Below, one piece after another: positions 18,105-27,098 of a DNA stretch of 64,000 bases; within the stretch, counting starts at the first letter, position 1, and each line of letters starts with the position of its first letter. The DNA comes from Planctomycetota bacterium. GTDB lineage: Bacteria; Planctomycetota; OFTM77. Both the position numbers and the translations under genes were made by a program. The notes under the pieces were generated by a model. The model was not told the DNA's origin, did not search any database, and saw only the letters and a list, made by a program, of their open reading frames with translations. The stretch lies in the NCBI GenBank assembly GCA_029260795.1, contig JAJDCO010000135.1, forward strand, positions 124,001-188,000, read 5' to 3'.

Positions 18105-18617
18105 TCACCCGATGGCATCGAAGAAGCCGTCGATCTGGTTCTTGGCCTGCTTGGCGTAGTCCCGCGGGGCACCGGCGTCTTGCCCCATCTCCTGACGTTT
18201 TCGAGAGGCTTCGAAGACGACTTCGAGCTTCTGGGCCGCTTCTTTGACGTAGAGGCGGACCATTCCCAGAGTGGTCTTCTCGTCGAAGAGCACCGCAAGC
18301 AGCGCCCGATCCCCGACCATCGTCAGGTGGATGTTGTCTCGCGTGCCCTGCTGGAACAGATGAGTGAACTCGTCCTCACCCAGCAGCCGAGCAATCTCTC
18401 GCGTGGCAGCGTACGACCCGGCGATCAGTGCCGAGACCGTGTCCGCATCAAAGCGTGGACTATCTCCTCGCCAAGTCACCATGTGGCCGTCTCGATCGAT
18501 GACGAGCGTCGTCCGAGCCTCGCTCGCCTTGAGGAGCTCATCGAGGATCCGATCGAAGCGGGCGACATCCTCTTGATAGAAGACGAGACGGGCATCGCGG
18601 AGCTGAAGGTCCTTCAT
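18105..18617 (-). CDS. Roadblock/LC7-like domain protein
   Basis: RFDRILDELLKASEARTTLVIDRDGHMVTWRGDSPRFDADTVSALIAGSYAATREIARLLGE...HLTMVGDRALLAVLFDEKTTLGMVRLYV. Confidence 0.8.
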   Translation of the reverse strand: MKDLQLRDARLVFYQEDVARFDRILDELLKASEARTTLVIDRDGHMVTWRGDSPRFDADTVSALIAGSYAATREIARLLGEDEFTHLFQQGTRDNIHLTMVGDRALLAVLFDEKTTLGMVRLYVKEAAQKLEVVFEASRKRQEMGQDAGAPRDYAKQAKNQIDGFFDAIG

Positions 18618-18641
18618 TGGATTGGCCCCTTCTCGACTGGC

Positions 18642-19692
18642 TCAGAGTGTGAGGAACATGTAAGACGCCACACCCGCAGCAGCCAGGAGCAGAATCACTG
18701 CCAATGCGATGAAGATCTTCGAGCCTCCGGAAGCGTGCTCCGAGCGATTGATGTTCACTCCGGGACGCGCCGTCGGCACCATGTGCCTTGCCGACGAGCT
18801 CCGAGGCGAGGCTCCCGTTTTGGGATTCGGCCTCGCATCTTGACGCGGCTTGACGACCGGGCGAGCTGCGGCGACGGCGGTCGCAGCGTCGGTCCGTGGG
18901 GTCCGCCCTGGCGCGGCCGGACGCGGATTGGAGGCGGGGCGCTGAGCGGCAGCCGGTCGCCGTTGTGCGGGCGCCCGAGCCGGAGCGTTGCGATTCGGAG
19001 CGGTTCGCGGCGAGGCAGGTCGTCCCGGCGCAGTATCGGTTGCTCGAACCGGCCGTACTGGACCAGCAGCACCCCCTGATTGATTGCGCATTTGGGCGCC
19101 CTTCGAACCGACCTTCGAGATGTTCTCGAGGACGAGGGCCGAGAGGGACTTCAGCGACGGGAAGACGCCTTCGCCAGATCGGGCAACCGCATCGAAAGTC
19201 GGAGCGCCGTAGAGGTTGAGCTTGGCATCGAGCTCAGCCGATTCGATGGCGTTCGGCAGGTCCCGCTTGTTGTACTGAATCACGAGCGGGACATCCGAGA
19301 TGTCTCGTCCATGCTCGGCCAGGTTGACGCGCAGGTTCTCCATCGACTCGAGGTTCTCCTCGAACTTGTCGGGATCGGAGTCGGCGATGAAGATAATGCC
19401 GTCGGCGCCTTGAAGGACGAGCTTGCGTGTCGAGTTGTAGTAGACCTGACCCGGCACCGTGTAGAGATGGAACCGAGTGCGCATCCCGGCAATCGTGCCG
19501 AGGTCGAGCGGCATGAAATCGAAGAACAGGGTTCGATCGCCATCGGTCGCGATCGAGGTCAGCTCCCCTTTGTTCTCCTCGGGCGCCTTCTTGTGAACGA
19601 TCTCGAGGTTGGTGGTCTTTCCACTCATTCCAGGACCGTAGTACACGACCTTGCAGTTGATCTCGCGCAATGCGAAGTTGATCTGGACCATT
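18642..19692 (-). CDS. MglA-like small Ras-family GTPase with Pro/Ala/Arg-rich linker and C-terminal TM helix
   Basis: [73 protein letters not shown]-terminus [27 protein letters not shown] opens to 19784; Met at 19692 fits family N-terminus. Confidence 0.93.
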
Positions 19693-19780
19693 TTCGAAGT
19701 GACCTTTCGATTCTTGCGTCGAGTCCCGATCCCGGGCACGTCTTCACAATTCGGGCGGAGCCGATCGAGCGACGACCGTC

Positions 19781-20137
19781 TCAATGAACGTTGAGGCGCC
19801 CGCGCTTCCGAATCCGCTCGGCTGCACTCGCGATCTCGACGCGAGTCAGATCCAATTTGATGAACTGATCAGTGATGACGACCAAGTAGGAGTGCTCCAG
19901 ATTCACGACGACCAACTTTCCGTAGTTGGCTGCCAGTACGAATGTGTTGAAGTGCCGGAATCCGTTCTCTTTCACGCCGCTGTTGAGCGTCAGCAACAGC
20001 ATCGAGACGAGCGCAGCGATCGTCTCCTCGTCGAGCGTGTCACCGAGGACGGCCGTGACGATCACGCCATCCGGTGACATGACGAGGCTGCCCTTTACGC
20101 CCAGCTCGTCATTCAGGCTCTCGAGGATTTGACGCAT
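19781..20137 (-). CDS. MglB-like roadblock/LC7 protein
   Basis: [48 protein letters not shown]...[19 protein letters not shown]. Confidence 0.88.
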   Translation of the reverse strand: MRQILESLNDELGVKGSLVMSPDGVIVTAVLGDTLDEETIAALVSMLLLTLNSGVKENGFRHFNTFVLAANYGKLVVVNLEHSYLVVITDQFIKLDLTRVEIASAAERIRKRGRLNVH

Positions 20138-20153
20138 GCGAACCGTTTCTCTC

Positions 20154-21257
20154 TCAGCTCTCGCGAACGGCAGCGGCGGACGCGATCAGATTCTCGATCG
20201 TGTTCAGGAGGCGCTCAGAAGGAACTCGCCGCTCACACAACACCCCCACCGCCACGCTCTGAACTCTCGCAAGGAGGACCTTTCCAAACGGGCCTTCCAC
20301 GATCCCTCGCCGAAAGCTGCCCAGATCCATCCGCCGAGCTGAACGATAAGCCGCCTCGGCCACCTGCGTGATCAGTCGCTCGAAGGCATCGTCTCGGCGC
20401 GGGGCATCCTCGTCCCCCAGAGGCACGGCGAGCGCCCGCACCACCCCCTCCTGCTGGGCGAGCTCGCCTAGCCGGCTTTGGAGTGCGAGGAACATGCCGT
20501 TGTCTCGCCGAGACACCGGCGACGCCACCTGCGACGACCAGATGTCATGGACCCAGTGCCCCCTCTCCTCCACGCGCTGAAAGCACTGTGGGAGGTCGGT
20601 AGAGACCTGAGGATCGACGCACTCTCGAGCCTGCGCGAGGAGTCGGATCGCGATCTGGTCGCGCTCTCCTCCGCAAGACAAGTAGCGCTCCAATCGCGAG
20701 ACGGCACGGTCGTAGGCGCCCACGGCAAAGTACAGCTTTGCCAGATGCATCCAGGAGCGGGTGTTCCGAGGGTTGATCCGCACGGCCGCCTCGAAGAGGC
20801 GAGCTGCTTGGAGACCATCGGCCGCGACGCGGTCGCGCCGAAACCGGCGTAGCCGGACCTCCCCCTCGATGAGGAGGCTCTCTTCGCGACCCGGATACCG
20901 AGCGGCACATTGAGCCGCGGATTCGAGCGCACCCGTCAGGTCGTCCGTCTCGATCTGGAGACGCCCGAGTTGCGCGAAGAGTGCCGGAGATGGCTCCGCC
21001 GAGAGACGACGTCGCAAGGTCCGGACTCGGCTCGCGACCTGACGCTGCCGAATGGATCGGGCCGTCTGCCGCAGCTCGGTCGACTCGGGAAAGCGGCTCA
21101 GGCCGAGATCCGCCGTGGCAGCGGCGTCCTCGATTTGCTCAGAAGCCAAGTAGAGCTGAGCCAACGCGACGAACTGCGCGGGGCGCGGACGGTCGGTCAG
21201 CTCACGCCGGAGGCGCTTGATCTCACGTCCGATTCGGATTTGCTGCAGGATGCCCAT
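20154..21257 (-). CDS. TPR protein with C-terminal roadblock-like domain
   Basis: TPR-like N-terminus (PAQFVALAQLYLASEQIEDAAATADLGLSRFPES; RSWMHLAKLYFAVGAYDRAVSRLERYL); C-terminal VVRALAVPLGD...AFERLITQVAEAAYRSARRMDLGSFRRGIVEGPFGKVLLARVQSVAVGVLCERR. Confidence 0.72.
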   Translation of the reverse strand: MGILQQIRIGREIKRLRRELTDRPRPAQFVALAQLYLASEQIEDAAATADLGLSRFPESTELRQTARSIRQRQVASRVRTLRRRLSAEPSPALFAQLGRLQIETDDLTGALESAAQCAARYPGREESLLIEGEVRLRRFRRDRVAADGLQAARLFEAAVRINPRNTRSWMHLAKLYFAVGAYDRAVSRLERYLSCGGERDQIAIRLLAQARECVDPQVSTDLPQCFQRVEERGHWVHDIWSSQVASPVSRRDNGMFLALQSRLGELAQQEGVVRALAVPLGDEDAPRRDDAFERLITQVAEAAYRSARRMDLGSFRRGIVEGPFGKVLLARVQSVAVGVLCERRVPSERLLNTIENLIASAAAVRES

Positions 21258-21364
21258 CTGCGCCCTCTCACCACCCTCGATGCGGCCACGTTTGACTTAT
21301 CGGCCGAACCCCCCGACCGATCTGAGGATCGGACAACCGGATTCGTCCCCAGTGCACGGTTTCC

Positions 21365-24300
21365 TCAGTGACGGTCGAATGCTCGGATTCCCCCGGAAGC
21401 GTCGCTGACGAAGACGCGGGTCGGTGTCACCGAGACCGAACGGATCGGGCTCTCCCCGCCACAGCGCCAATCCAGCCGTCCATCCTCGGCCCGAACCGAG
21501 TAGACGCTGCCCGCGGTATCGCCGACGTAGTAGCGTCCCTCGGCGTGCACCGGTCCGGCCGAGATGGACTCGGCGGCCGAGAATCGCCAGACATCGCTGC
21601 CGTTGCGTGCATTGAGGCATCGGAGCTCTTGTCGAGCCGTGAGTGCGATCGTCCCTTCGACCAACACGGGCCGTTGACGAACCAAATCGTCCAGCCGGTG
21701 CTTCCAGATGACGCGTCCCGACAACGTATCGACCGCGTAGAGGAATCCATCCTCATTGGCAGCGAACATCTGATGGTCCTTCAAGCTGAGCTCACCGCTG
21801 AACCCGCTGCCCGCATCGATCCGGTTCAAGAACTTTCCCGTGAAGGCCTGAAGCTCGGCGATCGCACCATCTCGTGTCCGAACGAACAGAGCCTGCCCGT
21901 CGACGACTGGTTCCGACACGGGAGCGCTCGAGAGCCGCTGGCGCCATCGCTCATGGCCATTGGCGACATCCAGCGCCACCAGGTCCCCTCCCGTCGTTCC
22001 GAAGTAGGCCGTGTCCCCGTAGGCGGCCAAGGACTGACTCAGCGGTGCTCCGAAGTCTTCACGCTCGGAGCGTTGCCCGTCCTTGGTGCGAACGCGGTAC
22101 AGCCCCCCTTCCGTCGTCGTGACCCACAGCTCTCCAGCGATCAACACCGGCGGGGCCGCGATGTCGCCCAGGTCCGGCAGCTTGGTCTCCCAAGTCACCG
22201 ACCCGTCACTCGTATCCAAGCTGATCAGGGTGCCATTGCGGGTAGCGACCAAGAGGCGACCGGCATCGAGCTGCGGACTGCCAACCGGCGGCCCTGGAAG
22301 GTGAGCCCGCCACAGGGCTCGGCGCTCGAGGACGTAGCGGTGGACGAAGTCTCGATCCGGGTCGACCTCCATCCAGCGCGGCTCGTGACCGTCGAGCTCG
22401 ATCCGTAGACGCGTGCGACGTTCGGCCGGAACATCGATCACGAGTGGAGTAACGCCATCCAAGGCTTCTCCGTCCTCGCGCACGAGTCGCGCTCCCGAGG
22501 GAACCGTCACGATCCGTTGTGGCACGGCGAGATCTTGGGCGACGGAGACCGAGCCGAAGTCGGTCCGAAGTCGCTGAAATGCATGGTAGGCCGGCTCGAA
22601 GAGACCCGCCGCATGCAGGTCTTGGGCCCGCTTGCGCAGCTCCCGAGCCGATCGGATGATCTGCGTGAGGTCGGCGATCTTCTCGCTCACTCGACGCTCT
22701 TCGAGCCACTCGCGGCCGACCTCGAGCTGCGAAGTCGAGAAGAGCTTCTCCAGCGCCTCGTCGTAGCGACCCCGATTCAAGAGGTGCATCCCGTCCTGGT
22801 AGGACTCCTCGGCGAGTCGGAGCTGCTCCAGACGAAGCATCTCCCGCTTCTCCGTTCGCGCCTCCACGTCGTCTCGTTGGCTGTCGAGGATTCGATCGAT
22901 CTTCGAAAGGCCTTCATTGGCTTCGAGCCGGGCCAGGCTGAACGGGTAGGCCGCGATGAAGCGCTCGAGGCTCTGACGCGCCTCTGCGAATCGGCCTCGC
23001 CCTGCCAAGTCCTCGAACTCGAGCGAAGCGAGAGCTCGTCGCGCCTTCCATTCGTAGAACGCGTAGCCAGCTCCGACCAGACCGACGAAGAAGAGCACGA
23101 CGACGACGCGGCGGAGTGTGCGGCGGAGCGAGTGCTTCTGGTGCTGCTTCTGTCTCAAGTGCTCGATCTGAGAAGCAACGTCACGTCGCGTCCGATCGAG
23201 AGCCAGAATGTTGCGGTAGGTGAGGACCGCCTGGCTGGGGTCGCCATTCTCGATATGAAGTCGCGCGATCTCCTCGTAGGTCTTGATGACGTCTCGCGCG
23301 TTGCCGGACTCGCGATGAAGGCGAACGAGGATCCGTCGAAGCTCGAGGCTCTTGGGCTCGAGACCGATCAAGGTCCGGATCAGCTCGATCGCGCGCTCGC
23401 GTTGGTCGATCTCGCTGTAGAGCTCAGCCAGCCGCTTGCCCTCCTCGACCAGCTGGCACGCCTCCTCCTCGCTCTGGACGATGCGAGTGCCGTTGATGAG
23501 GCTCCGCTCTTGCGCCTCGAGATCCGTCGGTACCAGGCGCGCGACATGGTCGAAGATCCGCCGCGCGGTCACGTAGTCGCCGACGTGCTCTCGCGCCGAA
23601 CCGTAGATCTTGAACTGCTGAGAGGCCTTGGCGAGCTCGCCGAGCTGCTCGCAGCCTTCGGCGAGGCGGGCATGCACGTCGGCGTCCCCGCCACCGAGCT
23701 CCAGCAGCCGTTCGAGCAAGGCGACACTGGTGGCGGCTTGGCCGGCGTCGGCGAAGGCGATGCCTTCCGCCCACAGCTCATCTTCCGTCAGCTCGCAAAT
23801 CCACCCGTCGGCGAGCATGCGATGGAGGAAGCTGCAGACGTAGAATCGCTCGAACCCGCTCTCTTCGACGAGCATTCGGACATTGCGCGTGCCATCGATC
23901 AAGCTCATCAGGTAGCCGTCTCGCGCGTCGAACAGCTCACCGGCTTCCAGATGAACGGCCCCGGCATCCGTGACCGCGTAGATCGTGCTATCGGAGCGCA
24001 CCTGCCCCTTGACGACGTCCCACTCGTCGACTCGCCGGGCCGCCTCCATGATGAGGCTGTTGGGATTGAGGTAGAGCTCGGGATCCTCGGGCAGACCATC
24101 TTCGAACTGGTTCTCTTCAAAGTCGAAGCGGGCCTTTCGCCACAGGAAGAGCTCGTAGATCTCCTCCTCGACTTGACTCCGCAGCACCTCGCGAATGTCT
24201 TCGTCATCGATCAGGCCCAGACGATTGAGGATCTCGAGCGCGGCGACCGGCGAGTCTTCGACCTCCCCCCGGACGCGCTCGAGGTCTTCGATCGGAAGCC

Positions 24301-24499
24301 GATCCAAGCGGGCCAAGATGCCGAGGATCCTCGCCTCGTCCGGAAGCTGCACGTTCGGGAGCGTCACACCGCGATCGGTGAACAGGATCGCCCGTCGCTC
24401 ACCATCGTGATAGATGTTCAGCGTTCCCTGCTTCCCGTTGATCGAGAGCATCTGGAAAACGTGTGCGAGATCGACGCTGTCGAGTTCGCCTTGGAGCAT
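21365..24499 (-). CDS. DUF4388-TPR-TM-PEGA-PQQ beta-propeller multidomain protein
   Basis: MLQGELDSVDLAHVFQMLSINGKQGTLNIYHDGERRAILFTDRGV (DUF4388); TPR region; TM RRVVVVLFFVGLVGAGYAFYEW; PEGA-like VPSGARLVREDGEALDGVTPLVIDVP; PQQ repeats (LISLDTSDGSVTWETKLP, LVALDVANGHERWRQRL, LYAVDTLSGRVIWKHRL, LRCLNARNGSDVWRFS). Confidence 0.88.
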   Translation of the reverse strand: MLQGELDSVDLAHVFQMLSINGKQGTLNIYHDGERRAILFTDRGVTLPNVQLPDEARILGILARLDRLPIEDLERVRGEVEDSPVAALEILNRLGLIDDEDIREVLRSQVEEEIYELFLWRKARFDFEENQFEDGLPEDPELYLNPNSLIMEAARRVDEWDVVKGQVRSDSTIYAVTDAGAVHLEAGELFDARDGYLMSLIDGTRNVRMLVEESGFERFYVCSFLHRMLADGWICELTEDELWAEGIAFADAGQAATSVALLERLLELGGGDADVHARLAEGCEQLGELAKASQQFKIYGSAREHVGDYVTARRIFDHVARLVPTDLEAQERSLINGTRIVQSEEEACQLVEEGKRLAELYSEIDQRERAIELIRTLIGLEPKSLELRRILVRLHRESGNARDVIKTYEEIARLHIENGDPSQAVLTYRNILALDRTRRDVASQIEHLRQKQHQKHSLRRTLRRVVVVLFFVGLVGAGYAFYEWKARRALASLEFEDLAGRGRFAEARQSLERFIAAYPFSLARLEANEGLSKIDRILDSQRDDVEARTEKREMLRLEQLRLAEESYQDGMHLLNRGRYDEALEKLFSTSQLEVGREWLEERRVSEKIADLTQIIRSARELRKRAQDLHAAGLFEPAYHAFQRLRTDFGSVSVAQDLAVPQRIVTVPSGARLVREDGEALDGVTPLVIDVPAERRTRLRIELDGHEPRWMEVDPDRDFVHRYVLERRALWRAHLPGPPVGSPQLDAGRLLVATRNGTLISLDTSDGSVTWETKLPDLGDIAAPPVLIAGELWVTTTEGGLYRVRTKDGQRSEREDFGAPLSQSLAAYGDTAYFGTTGGDLVALDVANGHERWRQRLSSAPVSEPVVDGQALFVRTRDGAIAELQAFTGKFLNRIDAGSGFSGELSLKDHQMFAANEDGFLYAVDTLSGRVIWKHRLDDLVRQRPVLVEGTIALTARQELRCLNARNGSDVWRFSAAESISAGPVHAEGRYYVGDTAGSVYSVRAEDGRLDWRCGGESPIRSVSVTPTRVFVSDASGGIRAFDRH

Positions 24500-24818
24500 G
24501 GCTGTGCGTTCCTCGTGGCAATCGGCCGTTCGGACTAGGCCTGCTCGACCGATGTCCCCATCGGGACCGAACGGCCGGCATCCTTCCCTCATCGGCCGGA
24601 AGGGACCTCGAAGATGACCTCCGTGTCGACACGGTCTCTGGCCGCGACGAACGACGTGGCCGGTTCCTGAGCGAGGTACTCAGCCCCGGAATCCCCTCCG
24701 GCAGCGGAACCGACGTCGATTCTCGAGGAGCCCGGTCCCTTGCACCCGCGGCGCAAAGTCTGATACCTTGACCTTGCGAGAATAGGCCGAGCCCGGGACC
24801 GACCCTGATGGGTCCGCT

Positions 24819-25358
24819 GTGAACGACGCGATGTCCGTGCCCTTGATTCGATTGCTGACCCTGTGCATCGACAGGCCGAAGATCGCCTACCACCTTGCGT
24901 TGGGCGCTCTGAACCTGAGGCGGCGCCGATATCACCACGCCAAGTCGAGGCTCTTCCTCGTCCTGGAGATCGATCGCACGCATTTCCTGGCGCATCTTCT
25001 GCTCGCTCAGACCTTCTATCGGTTGGGTCGGTACGCGCGGGCCATCGAAGAGCTGTATCAATCCAAGAAAGCCAACTACCGCCGCTTTCTGCAGCTCCGT
25101 TTCCATCAAGGTGACCTCGCCCTGCTGGTGGAGAAGGTCAAAGAGAACCGCAGCCCCGACCAGATCCTCCGCTCACTGCGGGACCCACGGGTCTACCTGC
25201 GGGCGGATGCGCCTCCGTGCTTCGAGCCGGAGCGGCTGGGTGACTTCGCGGGTCGCGAGGAGTACGAGCGCTTCCGCTCGAAGCCTCCGATCACCCGGGA
25301 CGAGATGGACAGCGTCGACTGGGATAAGACGCTTTCCGAGCTGCTGCGCGATCGCTGA
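24819..25358 (+). CDS. Small TPR-like protein
   Basis: LGALNLRRRRYHHAKSRLFLVLEIDRTHFLAHLLLAQTFYRLGRYARAIEELYQSKK. Confidence 0.65.
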   Translation: MNDAMSVPLIRLLTLCIDRPKIAYHLALGALNLRRRRYHHAKSRLFLVLEIDRTHFLAHLLLAQTFYRLGRYARAIEELYQSKKANYRRFLQLRFHQGDLALLVEKVKENRSPDQILRSLRDPRVYLRADAPPCFEPERLGDFAGREEYERFRSKPPITRDEMDSVDWDKTLSELLRDR

Positions 25359-25494
25359 GCGACCGTCCGTATGCAGCGCAAAACCCGTTGCAATCAGGCC
25401 TCTCAGCCGTTAGAGTCTCGTCCGCCAAAGCGCCGCCAGTCCTACGGATACGGCGAATCGGGCATGATCGAACTCGGACGATCTCGAGGACCGA

Positions 25495-26580
25495 ATGAAG
25501 GCAACACCCATCGCGCAAGCCCACGAGCGACTCGGGGCTCGAATGATCGACTTCGGTGGCTGGGACATGCCGGTCCAATACACCTCGATCCTCGAAGAGG
25601 CCCAAACGGTTCGTAGCCAGGCCGGGCTCTTCGATCTCTGCCACATGGGCCGCTTTTGGATCGAAGGAGAGGCTGCCGAAGCCGGTCTGCAGTGGGCGCT
25701 CACCAACGACGTGGTGACCATGAAGGCGGGTCAGATCCGTTACTCCCTGCTCTGCAACGAAAAGGGGCGGATCCTCGACGACATCCTCGTCTACAAGGAA
25801 ACTCCGCGGCGCTTCTTCATGGTCGTCAACGCCTCGAACACCGAGGCCGACCTCGAGTGGCTTCGCCGTCAGATCGAATCCCGAGGCGCCCGAGTCCGCG
25901 ACGTCACTGGTGAGTTGGCGATGATCGCCCTGCAAGGGCGGCACTCCGAGACGATTCTTCAGCCGTTCATCGACGGATCGCTCTCTGACCTCGGTTACTA
26001 CCGATTCTTCGGCACCCAGGGCTTCGGCATGGACCTCCACGTTTCTCGCACCGGATACACGGGCGAAGACGGCTTCGAGCTCTACTACCCGATCGCAGAG
26101 GGCGAGCGCGTTTGGAACGAAGTGCTCGAGGCCGGCCGCCCGCTCGGGATGGCGCCGATCGGGCTGGGCGCGCGCGACACGTTGCGTCTCGAAGCCGGCA
26201 TGCCGCTCTACGGTCACGAGATCTCGGAGGAGCACGACCCCCTCGAAGCCAATCTCGGTTGGGCGGTCAAGCTCTCGAAAGACTTCGTAGGGCGCGATGC
26301 CCTGGCTGAGACGAGAGAGCGAGGTTCCGAGCGCAAGCTGTGCGGCTTCATCAGCGACGGGCCCCGCATCCCCCGTCAGGGCCAAGCCATTCTTCAGGGT
26401 GACGAGGTCGTCGGCGAGGTCTGCAGTGGGACGCTCTCCCCAACCCTGAATCAGCGGATCGCGACCGGCTACGTCCCGCGTGATCTCTCGGAGATCGGCA
26501 CCGAGCTCTCCCTGCAGGCGCGTCGAGAGCGACAGCCTCTGCGAGTCGTTCCGCTTCCCTTTTACAAGCGCCCGCGCTGA
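25495..26580 (+). CDS. gcvT: Glycine cleavage system T protein (aminomethyltransferase)
   Basis: MKATPIAQAHERLGARMIDFGGWDMPVQYTSILEEAQTVRSQAGLFDLCHMGRFWIEG; ARDTLRLEAGMPLYGHEI. Confidence 0.97.
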   Translation: MKATPIAQAHERLGARMIDFGGWDMPVQYTSILEEAQTVRSQAGLFDLCHMGRFWIEGEAAEAGLQWALTNDVVTMKAGQIRYSLLCNEKGRILDDILVYKETPRRFFMVVNASNTEADLEWLRRQIESRGARVRDVTGELAMIALQGRHSETILQPFIDGSLSDLGYYRFFGTQGFGMDLHVSRTGYTGEDGFELYYPIAEGERVWNEVLEAGRPLGMAPIGLGARDTLRLEAGMPLYGHEISEEHDPLEANLGWAVKLSKDFVGRDALAETRERGSERKLCGFISDGPRIPRQGQAILQGDEVVGEVCSGTLSPTLNQRIATGYVPRDLSEIGTELSLQARRERQPLRVVPLPFYKRPR

Positions 26581-26683
26581 TCGCAAGGCGCGGGCCACCA
26601 CTCGGATCGCGACCTCGGCGACGCGATCGACAAAGACACGGATCCAACGAGTCCCTCGAATCGAACAGGAGCTGGAGAGGTTC

Positions 26684-27067
26684 ATGAGACCCGCTGACCT
26701 TCGCTACCTCGAGAGCCATGAATGGGTGCGCCTCGAAGATGGGATCGCCACCATTGGCATCACGGACTACGCCGTCGAGCACCTGAATGATCTCGTCTTC
26801 CTCGATCTGCCAAAGGTCGGAGACGACATCACGCAGGGAGAGAGCTTCGGAGAGGTCGAATCGGTGAAAGCCGTGTCCGAGCTGTACTCTCCGGTCGGGG
26901 GTGAGGTTGTCGAGGTCAACGAGCCCCTCCAGGAAGACCTGGACCCGCTGTCCAAGGATCCCTTCGGTGATGGTTGGATGATCAAGGTCAAGGTTTCCAA
27001 TCCCGCCGACATGGAGTCGTTGCTCGACCCCACCGCTTACGAGAAGGTCCTCGAGAAGGACGCCTGA
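26684..27067 (+). CDS. gcvH: Glycine cleavage system H protein
   Basis: MRPADLRYLESHEWVRLEDGIATIGITDYAVEHLNDLVFLDLPKVGDDITQGESFGEVESVKAVSELYSP. ORF opens upstream; Met at 26684 fits. Confidence 0.97.
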   Translation: MRPADLRYLESHEWVRLEDGIATIGITDYAVEHLNDLVFLDLPKVGDDITQGESFGEVESVKAVSELYSPVGGEVVEVNEPLQEDLDPLSKDPFGDGWMIKVKVSNPADMESLLDPTAYEKVLEKDA

Positions 27068-27098
27068 TCCAGCCCCTCCGCGAATCACGAAGGCATCC

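Noticed and set aside
22517-24538. 673-aa plus-strand ORF inside the DUF4388-PQQ gene
   Set aside because: Antisense shadow of a well-supported coding frame; no recognisable motif.
25359-25494. Possible glycine riboswitch upstream of gcvT
   Set aside because: The ~135-nt leader shows no recognisable tandem glycine-aptamer core by eye; an Infernal scan (RF00504) would settle it.
25291-26685. 464-aa minus-strand ORF opposite gcvT
   Set aside because: gcvT is unambiguous on the plus strand; the antisense frame has no support.
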